Part shown: piece by piece, positions 1 to 10,100 of the stretch | Layout of the letters: every line of letters starts with the position of its first letter | Numbering within the stretch: the stretch's first letter is position 1 | DNA from: Lachnospiraceae bacterium | Lineage (GTDB): Bacteria > Bacillota > Clostridia > Lachnospirales > Lachnospiraceae | Length of the DNA: 60,857 nucleotides | NCBI GenBank assembly: GCA_022781985.1 | Contig: JALESH010000055.1 | Location: 1 to 60,857, forward strand | Reading direction: 5' to 3' | Program-made: the position numbers and the translations under genes | The notes under the pieces: model-generated | Database searches by the model: none | Told to the model about the DNA's origin: nothing | What the model saw: the letters and a program-made list of their open reading frames with translations, nothing else

Positions 1-1016
1 CTGGTCAGCAATACTGGAGACGGAAATCCGGGATGATGCAGCACATCCAATGGCAAGGCGATTAAAAATTGTTAATTTTGTTGCTGCTTTATTATTTACA
101 CCTCATAAAATATACGTTAAAATAGAAATACATAGGCAACCTCCTTGTACGTTATCGTTGTTAATTGTTAATTCTATTTTATCGTACAAAACGGAGGTTG
201 TCTTTAGTTTTGTCAACTAAATATGAAACACGCCTGCATTTGCACTTATTTTTGTAGGTGTTTAAACAAGATATCCAAAAAAAGATACACCACCGTATCA
301 TCAAATGACACAGTGGCATATCCAAAAATAAGTAGTACATTTACTTCATCTTATTTGACATATATTTCATCTGTTAACACTCTTTAATAATCATAATGCG
401 TTATTGCCCGCCTAAATTGACTTGTTTTAAATCTCTTGCCTGCCACGGGTGCGGCGTGTCAAGCTTTTTTTGATTTTTTGTTTGGGATAGAAAGAAGCAG
501 TTTTCAAAATAGTCATATAAATCTGCTTAAGTAAATGACAGTGCTTCAAAACGCACAGAGAGTTCCTGCGAATCCATGACCGAACAGTAACGATGGCGGT
601 GGAGGACCTGATCGCACAGAATATAGAACCGATCAGGCCCGGAAGAACTTTTGCCCGCCAGCATTGGTTCAAACTTCCAATTAGTTTCTGCTATCAGAAC
701 GAAAAGACAGTCAGAAACACTCACCACCTATTCTATAATACACCTTTTTCCAGATGAAGGCAACTATTTTTGAATAATAGGCTTTCGTTTTTTTGAGCCA
801 GTCCCATAGTGGGAGGCCCACTCAGAACCATCTTGTGCTGTTAACTCAACGATAAGGATAATGGCCATGCCAAGTTGGGTGCAGTTGCATCTTAAGTAAA
901 TGATATTGTTTCAGTATAGGAAAGTCTGATGTCTGGGATAAAGTAATCGCCGCAACCAAGGTTCGTTAGATTCTAAGCCATAAGGATTCCCTCCAATCAC
1001 TCGTTTATTTTCGCTT
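1..1016. other. AT-rich left flank with gene debris, no intact gene
   Basis: This kilobase is clearly more AT-rich than the rest and carries no convincing intact gene. An open frame runs in from the left edge on the plus strand to a stop near 219 (frame 2), and a second frame stops at about 63; either could be the tail of a gene outside the window. A plus-strand frame from about 539 to 760, with an ATG at 593, and overlapping minus-strand frames at 427-727 look like pieces of broken genes, but I recognise none of them. A direct-repeat-like stretch built on CTTAAGTAAATGA occurs near 527 and 893. It is most simply old mobile-element or gene debris. Confidence 0.4.
135..202. repeat. Imperfect inverted repeat
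   Basis: Arms at 135-151 and 183-202 pair over about 17 bases, with a three-base bulge at 190-192 and a loop of about 31 AT-rich bases. The right arm is followed by a weak T-rich stretch. It could be a terminator for a gene entering from the left, or an end of a degraded mobile element; the sequence does not decide. Confidence 0.45.
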
Positions 1017-1328
1017 TTATTGTAGCGTATGCTTCTTCAAAAGTGAATGATATGGATGGGTCTGGTTTAGGAGTTCAACCCTTCTCAGCCAGGCCTTCCT
1101 GGAAGGTCTGCGATGCCCTGCTTCGAGTTTGTAATAATAACTTGGAATAACCCCTATATGCTCCGCAAGCGCCTTCTGAGACATTCCCAGAGCCTTTGAA
1201 AGCTCATTCGCCACATCATAAGGGATGGGATGTTTATTCTGCTCGTACATAAGAATTGTCGCCCAACAACATCCATGTGTTTTGCCAGTTGTCTGGTAGT
1301 CAACTGTTTTCTTAAGCAATAGTATCAA
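1017..1328 (-). pseudogene. Remnant of an XRE-type helix-turn-helix regulator
   Basis: The reading frame carries the C-terminal part of a Cro/CI-type DNA-binding protein: a stretch around ALGMSQKALAEHIGVIPSYY followed by a basic tail. Just upstream, about 1255-1310, a neighbouring frame encodes LTTRQLAKHMDVVG, which is the missing first half of a second helix-turn-helix. It joins naturally to ATILMYEQNKHPIP in the listed frame. One lost base near the GGG at about 1261-1263 would explain the break. The upstream part has no good start codon and begins directly after the gpmI stop codon. I infer a decayed regulator left by an insertion next to gpmI; a sequencing error is the alternative. Confidence 0.55.
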
Positions 1329-1331
1329 CTG

Positions 1332-2876
1332 CTATTTCTTCATCAACAGAGACCTGCCTGTCATCTCCTCCGGCTGCTTCATGCCCATGATCTCAATCAT
1401 GGTCGGAATGATGTCTGCCAAGCATCCACCCTCTCTCAGGGTATAGGCGGGATCATAGTTTACCAGGATAAAAGGAACCGGATTGGTAGTATGAGCCGTA
1501 AAGGGAGCGCCGGTCTCATAATCCACCAGCTGCTCCGCATTGCCGTGGTCTGCACAGATGAACATGGTGCCTCCAGCTTCCACCACAGCGTCCACCGCCC
1601 TGCCTACGCACTCATCCACTGCCTCTACTGCCTGGATAGCAGCCGTCTCCACTCCGGTATGGCCCACCATATCCGGGTTTGCGAAATTGATGATGATCAC
1701 ATCATATTTACCGGATCTGATCGCCTCTACCAGTCTGTCACATACCTCGTAGGCACTCATCTGAGGCTTTAAGTCGTAGGTAGCCACATCCTTGGGGGAA
1801 TTGACCAGGATCCTGTCCTCTCCCTCATTGGGTTCTTCCACTCCGCCGTTAAAGAAAAAGGTGACATGGGCATATTTCTCTGTCTCTGCGATCCTGGCCT
1901 GGGTCATCTTATTGGCAGCCAGCCACTCACCGAAGGTATTGGTCACTGCGATCTTGTGGAAGGCAACCTGCTTGTTGGGAATCGTCGGATCGTAATCAGA
2001 GAAGCACACAAAGACAAGCTCCAGCCTGCGTCCTCTCTCAAAGGCCGTAAACTCATCGTCACAGAAGCATCTGGTGATTTCTCTTGCCCTGTCAGGCCTG
2101 AAGTTAAAGAACACCACAGAATCCTTATCCTGAATGACCGCTGCCGGAGCACCGTCCTTCCTCACCACCGTGGGCTTGACAAATTCGTCCGTCTCACCCC
2201 TCTCATAAGAGTCCGCGATGGCACCGCAGGCACTGTCTGCCGCAAGGCCCTCTCCCTTTGTCAGCGCATCATAGGCAAGCTTTACCCTGTCGTAGTTGTT
2301 ATCCCTGTCCATGGCATAATAGCGTCCCATGACGGAGGCCACCTCTCCCACACCGATTTCCTTCATTTTTGCCTCCAGCTCAGCCACGAAATCCCTGCCG
2401 CTCTCCGGAGGTGTGTCCCTGCCGTCTAAAAAACAGTGCACATATACCCTGGAAAGCCCATTTTTCTTTGCCAGCTCCAGCAGTCCATAGATATGGCTGT
2501 TGTGGCTGTGCACGCCGCCGTCAGACACCAGCCCGAACAGATGGAGGGCAGAAGCATTTGTTTTACAGTTGTTCACCGCCTCAAGCAAGGCAGGATTTTC
2601 AAAAAAGCTGCCGTCCTGGATCTCCTTTGTGATCCTGGTGAGCTCCTGGTATACGATACGGCCTGCTCCCATATTCAGGTGGCCCACCTCGGAATTTCCC
2701 ATCTGTCCGTCGGGAAGCCCCACCGCCATGCCGCTGGCATTTCCCCGCACGAAGGGATATTCCTTCATCAATCTGTCCATGACAGGGGTGCTGGCCTGTG
2801 CCACTGCATTGCCGTCTTTTTTTTCATTCAGCCCGTAGCCGTCAAGAATCATTAAAACTGTAGGTTTTTTACTCAT
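1332..2876 (-). CDS. gpmI: 2,3-bisphosphoglycerate-independent phosphoglycerate mutase
   Basis: A 514-residue cytosolic enzyme that interconverts 3- and 2-phosphoglycerate in glycolysis and gluconeogenesis. It belongs to the alkaline-phosphatase superfamily, whose members of this type use two manganese ions. Visible signatures are LDGYG near the N-terminus, the phosphorylated serine in GNSEVGH at Ser62 (the canonical position), HSHNSH in the middle and ADHGNAE near the C-terminus. Length is normal. An upstream ATG at 2900 is in frame, but AGGAGAAAG sits correctly before the ATG at 2876. The next gene upstream is divergent and encodes a metal transporter. Only decayed DNA follows its stop codon. 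Confidence 0.97.
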   Translation of the reverse strand: MSKKPTVLMILDGYGLNEKKDGNAVAQASTPVMDRLMKEYPFVRGNASGMAVGLPDGQMGNSEVGHLNMGAGRIVYQELTRITKEIQDGSFFENPALLEAVNNCKTNASALHLFGLVSDGGVHSHNSHIYGLLELAKKNGLSRVYVHCFLDGRDTPPESGRDFVAELEAKMKEIGVGEVASVMGRYYAMDRDNNYDRVKLAYDALTKGEGLAADSACGAIADSYERGETDEFVKPTVVRKDGAPAAVIQDKDSVVFFNFRPDRAREITRCFCDDEFTAFERGRRLELVFVCFSDYDPTIPNKQVAFHKIAVTNTFGEWLAANKMTQARIAETEKYAHVTFFFNGGVEEPNEGEDRILVNSPKDVATYDLKPQMSAYEVCDRLVEAIRSGKYDVIIINFANPDMVGHTGVETAAIQAVEAVDECVGRAVDAVVEAGGTMFICADHGNAEQLVDYETGAPFTAHTTNPVPFILVNYDPAYTLREGGCLADIIPTMIEIMGMKQPEEMTGRSLLMKK

Positions 2877-3011
2877 TTTCTTTCTCCTATTCATATTCAT
2901 CTATTTGTATACGGCCTGCAGGATCCCTGCCCACCGCATCTTCTAATCTGTCTGTCATTATACATGTTTTTTCTTCCGTTGTAAATAAATATATGATACG
3001 CCGCCACTGCC

Positions 3012-3040
3012 TTGTATTTTTATGAAAAAAGATATAAAAT
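3012..3040 (+). promoter_or_regulatory. Probable sigma-A promoter of the CDF transporter
   Basis: TTGTAT at 3012-3017, a 17-base spacer and TAAAAT at 3035-3040, about 38 bases before the start codon. An overlapping minus-strand candidate for gpmI (TTGTAC at 3054-3059, TATATC at 3031-3036) is weaker, so the two genes may share an overlapping divergent promoter region. Confidence 0.45.
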
Positions 3041-3077
3041 AGCGTTACTACAAGTACAAAACCAAGGAGTGACATCT

Positions 3078-4274
3078 ATGATATCCTTACTGGCCAGACT
3101 ATTTATCAAGGACAGGGCAGCCCTTGCCCCGGACAGTCCAAACTCCATTCCGCCTGAAACACGGCAGGCCTACGGCATCCTATGCGGAGGCCTGGGCATT
3201 GCGCTCAATGTCCTTCTCTTTGCCGGAAAATTCCTTGCAGGCAGCATAAGCAATTCCATTGCCGTTACGGCTGATGCCTTTAACAACCTGTCCGATGCCG
3301 GTTCCTCCCTCATCACTCTGGCAGGCTTTAAAATAGCGGGGCAGAAGCCTGACCCGGATCACCCCTTCGGCCACGGACGGATAGAGTATCTCTCCGGGCT
3401 GCTGGTGGCTGTGGCCATCCTTTTTATGGCCTTTGAGCTGATCCGTTCCTCTGCTGATAAGATCCTCCATCCCCAGACGGTGGAATTCAGTCTGCTGACA
3501 GTAGCCATCCTGCTGATTTCCATTGCAGTCAAGTTCTACATGGCCGCTTATAACAAAGCCATCGGACGGCGAATCGGCAGTGCAGCCATGCAAGCCACTG
3601 CCACCGACAGCCTGAGTGATGCTGTTGCCACCACTGTGGTCTTTCTCTCTTCCCTGGCAGGCCGCTTTACCAGCCTTCCCCTGGACGGCTGCTGCGGCAT
3701 TCTGGTGGGCCTGTTCATTTTCTATGCCGGGTACCGTGCAGCTAAGGAAGCTATTACCCCCCTGTTGGGGCAGGCTCCCCGGCCGGATTTTGTCAAAAGC
3801 GTAGAAGACCTGGTTCTCAGCTATGAGGATGTGAAGGGCATCCATGATATGGTGGTACATGATTACGGTCCGGGCAGAGTCATGCTCTCCCTCCATGCAG
3901 AGGTGGCTGCAGATGGGGACATCCTTCTGCTTCACGATATGATCGACACCATTGAGCACCGGCTCCGGGATGAGCTTCACTGTGAAGCAGTCATACATAT
4001 GGATCCCATTATAACGGATGACCGTCAGACCAATGAGCTGAAGCAAAAAATAGGCGAGCTGCTGCATGCCTCCTATCCGGAAGTAGGCTTCCATGATTTC
4101 AGAATCGTCAAAGGCCCCTCCCGCACCAATCTTATCTTTGACATCGCCGTCCCCTTCGGCTACCCCAGCAGTGACGGGGAAATCACCCGTTATCTGCTGG
4201 AGGAGATCCGACATATGGACAGCTCCTTTTCCGCTGTCATACAGGTGGACAGGGCCTTTACTCCCCAGCCTTAG
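3078..4274 (+). CDS. Cation diffusion facilitator metal exporter
   Basis: A 398-residue inner-membrane transporter expected to export a divalent metal by proton antiport. It shows six hydrophobic segments between about residues 33 and 240, the HPFGHGR loop motif at about 95-101, and a C-terminal cytoplasmic domain of about 150 residues, longer than in the smallest members. The metal-site positions read Asn69/Asp73 in the second helix and Asp177/Asp181 in the fifth. That set lacks the histidine usual in zinc exporters and recalls the manganese exporters, so manganese is my inference. The ATG at 3078 follows AAGGAGT; an earlier in-frame ATG at 3012 lies inside the predicted promoter. The 3' end overlaps the convergent ATPase gene by four bases. 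Confidence 0.93.
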   Translation: MISLLARLFIKDRAALAPDSPNSIPPETRQAYGILCGGLGIALNVLLFAGKFLAGSISNSIAVTADAFNNLSDAGSSLITLAGFKIAGQKPDPDHPFGHGRIEYLSGLLVAVAILFMAFELIRSSADKILHPQTVEFSLLTVAILLISIAVKFYMAAYNKAIGRRIGSAAMQATATDSLSDAVATTVVFLSSLAGRFTSLPLDGCCGILVGLFIFYAGYRAAKEAITPLLGQAPRPDFVKSVEDLVLSYEDVKGIHDMVVHDYGPGRVMLSLHAEVAADGDILLLHDMIDTIEHRLRDELHCEAVIHMDPIITDDRQTNELKQKIGELLHASYPEVGFHDFRIVKGPSRTNLIFDIAVPFGYPSSDGEITRYLLEEIRHMDSSFSAVIQVDRAFTPQP

Positions 4275-4711
4275 AGCTTCAGCCGTAACAGCTCTGCCTC
4301 CTTTTTCCGCTGTATCAGCTTTACAATCTCCACAACAGGAATTACCAGTACAGCCAGCAGCAGGGAAACCATCCATTCCGTCAGAGAGATGTGGGCAAAG
4401 CCAAATGCCCTGGTCAGGAAGGGCACATAGATCACTGCCGTAGTACCCACCAGGGACAGCAGCATGGCTCCCAGCAGATATTCATTTCTCCTCCTCATTT
4501 GGAAAACCGACTGCTTCAGGGAGTGCATGCTGAAGGAATGGAAGATCTCTGCCATGGAAAGGGTCAGAAACGCCATTGTCATACCATGGGAGCTTTCCGC
4601 CGTCTCCCATCTGCCCGATTCCATACAGCAGCCCACAAAATATGCTGCCAGGGTGATGCAGGTTACCATGGCTCCCTGCAAAACCACGTTAAAGCCAAGT
4701 CCCCCCTGCAA
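4271..4711 (-). pseudogene. C-terminal fragment of the calcium-type P-type ATPase
   Basis: This frame supplies the last 140 or so residues of the P-type ATPase encoded upstream: membrane helices 7-10, starting with GGLGFNVVLQG and ending in a basic tail after a helix around IPVVEIVKLIQ. It is one base out of frame with the N-terminal part. It has no start site of its own: the frame opens at a TTG inside the upstream gene with no ribosome binding site. If one G is removed from the G6 run at 4701-4706, the two parts join into one protein of normal length, about 885 residues. Confidence 0.8.
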
Positions 4712-6929
4712 AAATCCCCTCCCCAGAATCCCTGGGCCTCCTTTTCATAATATCCTCCTCGGCCTCCTCCATCCCCAATGCCAGTGCCGGAAAACAGTCT
4801 GTGATCAGGTTGATCCATAATAGGTGAACCGGCTTTAAGATCGTGAAGCCCATGAGGGTAGCGCTGAATATGGCAAGCACCTCCGCCAGATTGGAGGCCA
4901 GCAGAAACTGGATGGATTTTCTGATATTGTCATAGATCCGCCGTCCCTCTCCTACCGCAGCAACAATGGTTGCAAAGTTATCATCTGCCAGTACCATATC
5001 AGCCACATTTTTAGTCACATCCGTACCAGTGATCCCCATGCCTACACCGATGTCGGCATTTTTAATGGAGGGCGCATCATTGACACCGTCTCCTGTCATG
5101 GCAGTGATTTTTCCCTTTTTCTTCCAGGCTTTGACGATACGCACCTTGTGTTCAGGCTGTACTCTGGCATATACTGAATACTTCTCCGCCTCCTCTGCGA
5201 AATCCTCATCGCTGATCTCATCCAGCCGGGAGCCGGTAATGGCCTGGGATGCATCGGTTATGATGCCCAGCTCCATGGCGATTGCCACTGCGGTATCCAG
5301 GTGATCCCCTGTGATCATAACAGGCCGGATGCCTGCCGCCTTACACTCCTCTATAGCCGCTTTTGCCTCGGGACGCACCGGGTCGATCATGCCGGTCAGT
5401 CCAATATAGCAAAGTCCTTTTTCCAGACGCTCCGGCTCATAGCCCTCCGGTTCCTTCTCCCATATCCTCATGGCCCCGCAGAGGACACGCAGGGCCCTAT
5501 CTGCCATAGCCTTATTGGCCTCCAGTATCTCCTCCCTGAGACGGTTCGTCAAAGGCACTGCCTCTTTTCCGTCAAAAAACCGGGTACAGCGTTTCAGCAC
5601 CTCATCCGGCGCTCCCTTTGTAAACTGGATCACAGAACCGTCCTTCTGCCTATGGACAGTGGACATCATCTTTCGCATGGAATCAAAAGGGGCTTCTCCG
5701 ATCCTGACAGCCTCTGCCTCCAGCTCTCCCTTCGGCATACCGCATTTGCAGGCATAGCTGACCAGGGCACACTCTGTGGGTTCTCCCACCGCCTGATTTT
5801 TCTCATCCAGCCTGGCATCGGAGCACAGTGCCATAGCCCTGGCCAGGAGCTTTTCATCCTTTCCCTTATATTCTGTCACAGTCATTCTGTTCTGGGTCAG
5901 AGTGCCTGTTTTGTCTGAGCAGATGACCTGAGCACAGCCCAGTGTCTCTACAGCAGTGAGCTTGCGGATGACGGCATTCTTTTTAGACATGTTCGTCACT
6001 CCCATGGAAAGAACGATGGTGACTACTGTTGCCAGACCCTCAGGGATGGCTGCCACTGCCAGGCTGACAGCCACCATGAAGGTATCCACAATGCCCCCGG
6101 CACTGATTTCAGGATACATACGGAACAGATCTACTCCAAAGATAAACAGGCATATCCCAAGAACCAGGACACTTAATATTCTGCTCAGCTGGTTCAGCCT
6201 CTGCTGCAGGGGAGTCTGACTCTCCTTTGCTTTTGCCAGGGAATCGGCAATCTTCCCCATCTGTGTATCCATACCTGCTGCCGTTATGATCGCCCTTCCC
6301 CTGCCATAGACTACCGTACTCCCCATATATACCATATTTTTCCGGTCTCCCAGAGGAACATCCTTTCCATCCTCTGTCCTCAGGGCCTCTTCCTTTTTTG
6401 AGACCGGAACGGACTCCCCTGTCAGGGCAGCCTCCTCCACCTTCATACTGGCACATTCCAGTATGCGGGCATCTGCCGGCACAGCATCTCCGGCCTCCAG
6501 CAGGATCACATCCCCTGTCACCAGCTCTTCACTGCGGACGATGATCTGCCGGCCATCCCTCAGCACCTTTGAAGTAGCTGCCGCAATCTCCTGCAGGGCC
6601 TCTATCGCCCTTTCCGCCTTACTCTCCTGCAGCACACCCAAAATTCCATTGATGAGAACTACCAGCAGTATAATGACCACATCGGCAAAGGACTCCCCTG
6701 AGCAGACTGCTGTAATACCTGACACTCCTGCCGCAGCGATCAGAATGAGGATCATGGGGTCGGCCAGCTGCCTCAGAAAACGCTCAGCCAGAGTAGCCTT
6801 TCGCCCCTCCTTGAGCCTGTTTTTTCCATTCTGTTCCAGCCGGAGCGCAGCCTCCTGCGCGCTGAGTCCATTTTCTGAGGAGTTCTGTTGTTCAATGACA
6901 TTTTCCCTTTCCAGCAAATATTCCTGCAT
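4689..6929 (-). CDS. P-type calcium-transporting ATPase, N-terminal part (frameshifted)
   Basis: This 746-codon frame encodes all cytoplasmic domains and the first six membrane helices of a P2-type cation ATPase, a membrane pump expected to export calcium. Motifs in order are TGES (about 170-173), the helix-4 ion-site motif AAIPEGL (about 294-299), the phosphorylation site DKTGT with Asp339, TGDH, the hinge TGDGVNDAP and helix-6 NLITD. It stops shortly after RPRDSGEGIFAGG because of one extra base in a G6 run, whereas relatives continue into four more helices, found here in the next frame. As read, the pump would lack helices 7-10. The ATG at 6929 follows AGAGAGGTT; another in-frame ATG lies at 6995. 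Confidence 0.9.
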   Translation of the reverse strand: MQEYLLERENVIEQQNSSENGLSAQEAALRLEQNGKNRLKEGRKATLAERFLRQLADPMILILIAAAGVSGITAVCSGESFADVVIILLVVLINGILGVLQESKAERAIEALQEIAAATSKVLRDGRQIIVRSEELVTGDVILLEAGDAVPADARILECASMKVEEAALTGESVPVSKKEEALRTEDGKDVPLGDRKNMVYMGSTVVYGRGRAIITAAGMDTQMGKIADSLAKAKESQTPLQQRLNQLSRILSVLVLGICLFIFGVDLFRMYPEISAGGIVDTFMVAVSLAVAAIPEGLATVVTIVLSMGVTNMSKKNAVIRKLTAVETLGCAQVICSDKTGTLTQNRMTVTEYKGKDEKLLARAMALCSDARLDEKNQAVGEPTECALVSYACKCGMPKGELEAEAVRIGEAPFDSMRKMMSTVHRQKDGSVIQFTKGAPDEVLKRCTRFFDGKEAVPLTNRLREEILEANKAMADRALRVLCGAMRIWEKEPEGYEPERLEKGLCYIGLTGMIDPVRPEAKAAIEECKAAGIRPVMITGDHLDTAVAIAMELGIITDASQAITGSRLDEISDEDFAEEAEKYSVYARVQPEHKVRIVKAWKKKGKITAMTGDGVNDAPSIKNADIGVGMGITGTDVTKNVADMVLADDNFATIVAAVGEGRRIYDNIRKSIQFLLASNLAEVLAIFSATLMGFTILKPVHLLWINLITDCFPALALGMEEAEEDIMKRRPRDSGEGIFAGGTWL

Positions 6930-7065
6930 ATATCCAACCTCTCTTTCTAATTCATTGTTATTGGAATCTACAAAAAATATTCTAAATATTTTCAAACAGG
7001 CTCCGGCTGCAAGATTCCTTGCCCCTTAACGGCCAGGCTTTGGGTGCCCCCTGACTGCCTCCCGG

Positions 7066-7115
7066 CAAAATAAAAAGACTCTCAGACATCAAATTTATCT
7101 GCTGTCTGAAAGTCT
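7066..7115 (-). terminator. Rho-independent terminator after the SLH protease
   Basis: A 13-base stem (7076-7088 with 7103-7115, one mismatch region) and a 14-base loop, followed on the minus strand by TTTTTATTTT. It lies 22 bases past the stop codon of the protease gene and separates it from the ATPase gene. Confidence 0.8.
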
Positions 7116-7137
7116 CATTATGAAAATATGATATGAA

Positions 7138-10100
7138 CTAATGATAATATGCCTCAAACCTCTGTACCATGGCAGCAATCTCCGCTCTGGCAGCCGTTCC
7201 CTGAGGATCCAGGTAAATACCACCCTTACCTGTCAGGATGCCTGCGGCATTTGCCCAGGCCATAGCCTCTCTTGCATAGGCGGATATTTTTTCCTGATCG
7301 GGATAAGCTGAAAAATCCTTTCTCTGGCTGGTGTCATAGCCCTTATACCGGGCATACCTGCAGAGGAAGCTGGCCACCTCCTGTCTGGTCACGCTCCTGT
7401 TTGGTGAAAACTCTGCAGGTGAGGTTCCTGTGGTAATTCCATTCTCCAAGGCCCATTTCACCGGTTCCTCATACCACTTTCCTGCCTCCACATCGGCAAA
7501 GGGATTGTTTCCGCCGGCTTCCGGCATTCCCTCCGCATTGTACAGGATCTTCACCACCATAGCCCGGGTGGTCATGCCGTAGGGATCGAACAGCCTGTTA
7601 CCGATGCCCTGCATGATATCCCTGGCATAAACATATTCCACTGCATCGTGTATCCAGCCGCCTGCCTGTATATCATCAAATATCGTGGTGATATCCACTT
7701 TTTTGTCAGGCTCCGGTTCGGGAGCTGGTTCCGGCTCTGGAGGTGGCTCAGGCCCGGGGGTTGGTTCCGGCTCTGGGGTTGGTTCCGGCTCTGGAGTTGG
7801 CTCAGGCCCGGGGGTTGGTTCTGGCTCTGGGGTTGGTTCCGGCTCTGTGTTGGCCTTGCTGGTTCGGAAGGTGATGGAGACTGCCTCCTCCGTGGGATTT
7901 CCGGCCTTGTCTCTTGCCGCTATGTACAAGGTATAATCGGTCTCCGGCTGCAGCTCCCTCAGAAAGACACTGTTGCTGCCGTCTGCCGTCATCACATTGG
8001 CGCTTTCCCTGAACAGGCTCCCCATTGCAGGAACGTGGGCTCCGGTCTGCAGCTTATAGAAAAAGCTGCCTGTATCGTCAGCCCTGAAGACTACATTAGC
8101 AAAGGTTTCTCCCAGGCTTTCCTCTGTGGGTATCCGAACATCCGAAAGGACAGGAGCAACAGAGTCCTGCCTGAGCTGTATCGTCCTGCTGGCTTCATTT
8201 CCTTCCAGATCTGTGGCAAGGAAAGTATAGCGGTGTTCTCCTTCTTCTGCTTCTATGGGTGAGGCTTCATTGTTCCACTGCCTGACTGTAGTGCTGCCCC
8301 CACTGAACAGGCTGACGGCTGCTCCATCATCTACCTGACAGGAAACCGAACGGATTCCGCTGCCGTTGTCCTCCACTCTCACCACCAGTGCCTGAGGAGT
8401 ATTATACCACCCGGCCTCAAAGCTGTCCCCCTCCGACCTGGTCACCTCAAGAAACGGCCTCTCCGTATCCGGCATGCTGATTTCAGGAAACTCCACAGTT
8501 CCCGTGCTTCCGGCTTCGCTGCACTCCGCACCGGCGGTTTCCCTGATGCGGGCATAGAAGGTATGGCTGCTGCCCGGCAGGATGCCTTCAAAAACATTAC
8601 TGTCCTGCCATGCCCCCTCATCCATTCTGTACTCTGCCTCTGGAATTTCATTCACTGTATAAATATATGACGCTTCATCCGTCTGGCTCACTGCATAGCT
8701 TCCGCTGACCACAGGAGCCGCCGGCCCCTCTGCCTTATCCGTTGTAAAGCTGACTGCCCTCTCCGCCCTGTTGCCTGCCGAATCCTCTACCTCTGCCATA
8801 AAGGTATATTCCGTGGCCGGGGACAGCCCGGAAATATGGAACACATTCCTTGTCTCTCCTTCCGTAAAAGCGGGTGTCCCCTCTCCCTCCGTCATGGTCA
8901 GGCGGTAGGCTGTAATTTCGAAGCCGCTTCCGGCGTTTGCCTCCACTGTGACCACTGCCTGACGGGCAGAGATCTGAGAGGCCGCCACGGAGGTAATCAC
9001 AGGCTTTGCTGCAGAAGCCCCATCCTCATTTACAGTAAATGCCTTGATCCTGAGGTGCTGATACCCTTCCTCGGCATACTCTCCCGCATCCAGCCAGCTA
9101 AGTGACTTGATAAAGCTCTCTCCTGTGGGAGTCGCCGCAGTTGACTCAGCGTCATTGCTCTCACAAACCATACTGATGGCATTTCCTGCTTTCGTAAAGG
9201 TGATCACCACAGCAAATTTATCCTGATACTCCAGTTCAACAGTTTCAGCCAAATCTACGGTATAATAGCCTGCATGGGTGGTAGCGCCGGTCTGCGGGGC
9301 AGTAAGCATAGCCGTACCGCTGTCGGGAATACCTGCATTGGTTGGGTTCCTGTATATCTGGATGCTGTAATCTACGTTGCTGGTATCTATATCAAAGGAA
9401 ACTGCCTTCAGAATTTCCCTTTTGCCCGGATTTGCCTTTGCCGTAAATACATTGGCCGCCTGCAGTCGATTGGGTACCACAATAGCCCAGTCCATACCTG
9501 CACCATCATACTGGTAATTATTGTCATAGGTATCCGGGCTTACCATTTCAAAGCTATAGACAGTAGGATAAATGGTGGCATCCTCATAGGACAACCAGAA
9601 ATAGCCCTCCTGCCCAAATCCGGTTCCCCAGCTGTTGCGTACCAGCCAGGCACCGTCTCCGGCGGGCTTGACCGGACCGAAGTTATTCCTGCTGTAATTG
9701 TCGTTCCACCCTATGATTGCTACTGCATGATTCACTCCCAGATCCCTGTTATTGATATACTGGGCCGCCGTATCCGGATTATAATATGCCGTCGCCCTGG
9801 TGGCATAGTACATGATTCCAATAGAACCGTAATCCAGAATAGCCTGCTTTGCCGCATCCCGATCCTCTATATTCACCTCCATGGCGTTCTTCATAATCGC
9901 CACATTACTGCCGTAGGCATGCTCCTGTGTCTCTGCCAGCGCAGCCGGTGCACTGGTAAAGGGAGCTGCACTTTCCGGGGCTGCACCCATCCAGCAGGCC
10001 AGCGTATTCTTAGCCAGACCCAGATTGCCTCCGTTATTCAGGATCCCTGCCACACTGTCTCTGTAATTGTTGTCTCCCGCTGTGCCTCCCAGGGGATCCG

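Noticed and set aside
435..480. Hairpin with T run as a terminator at the left flank
   Set aside because: The best stem found there is only four base pairs; the T run alone is not evidence.
3180..4376. A 398-codon minus-strand frame
   Set aside because: It is antisense to the cation diffusion facilitator and shows no domain or start signal.
7710..7852. Short regular repeats resembling a CRISPR array
   Set aside because: The units are about 12 bases with no unique spacers, and they code in frame for an EPEPTP protein linker.
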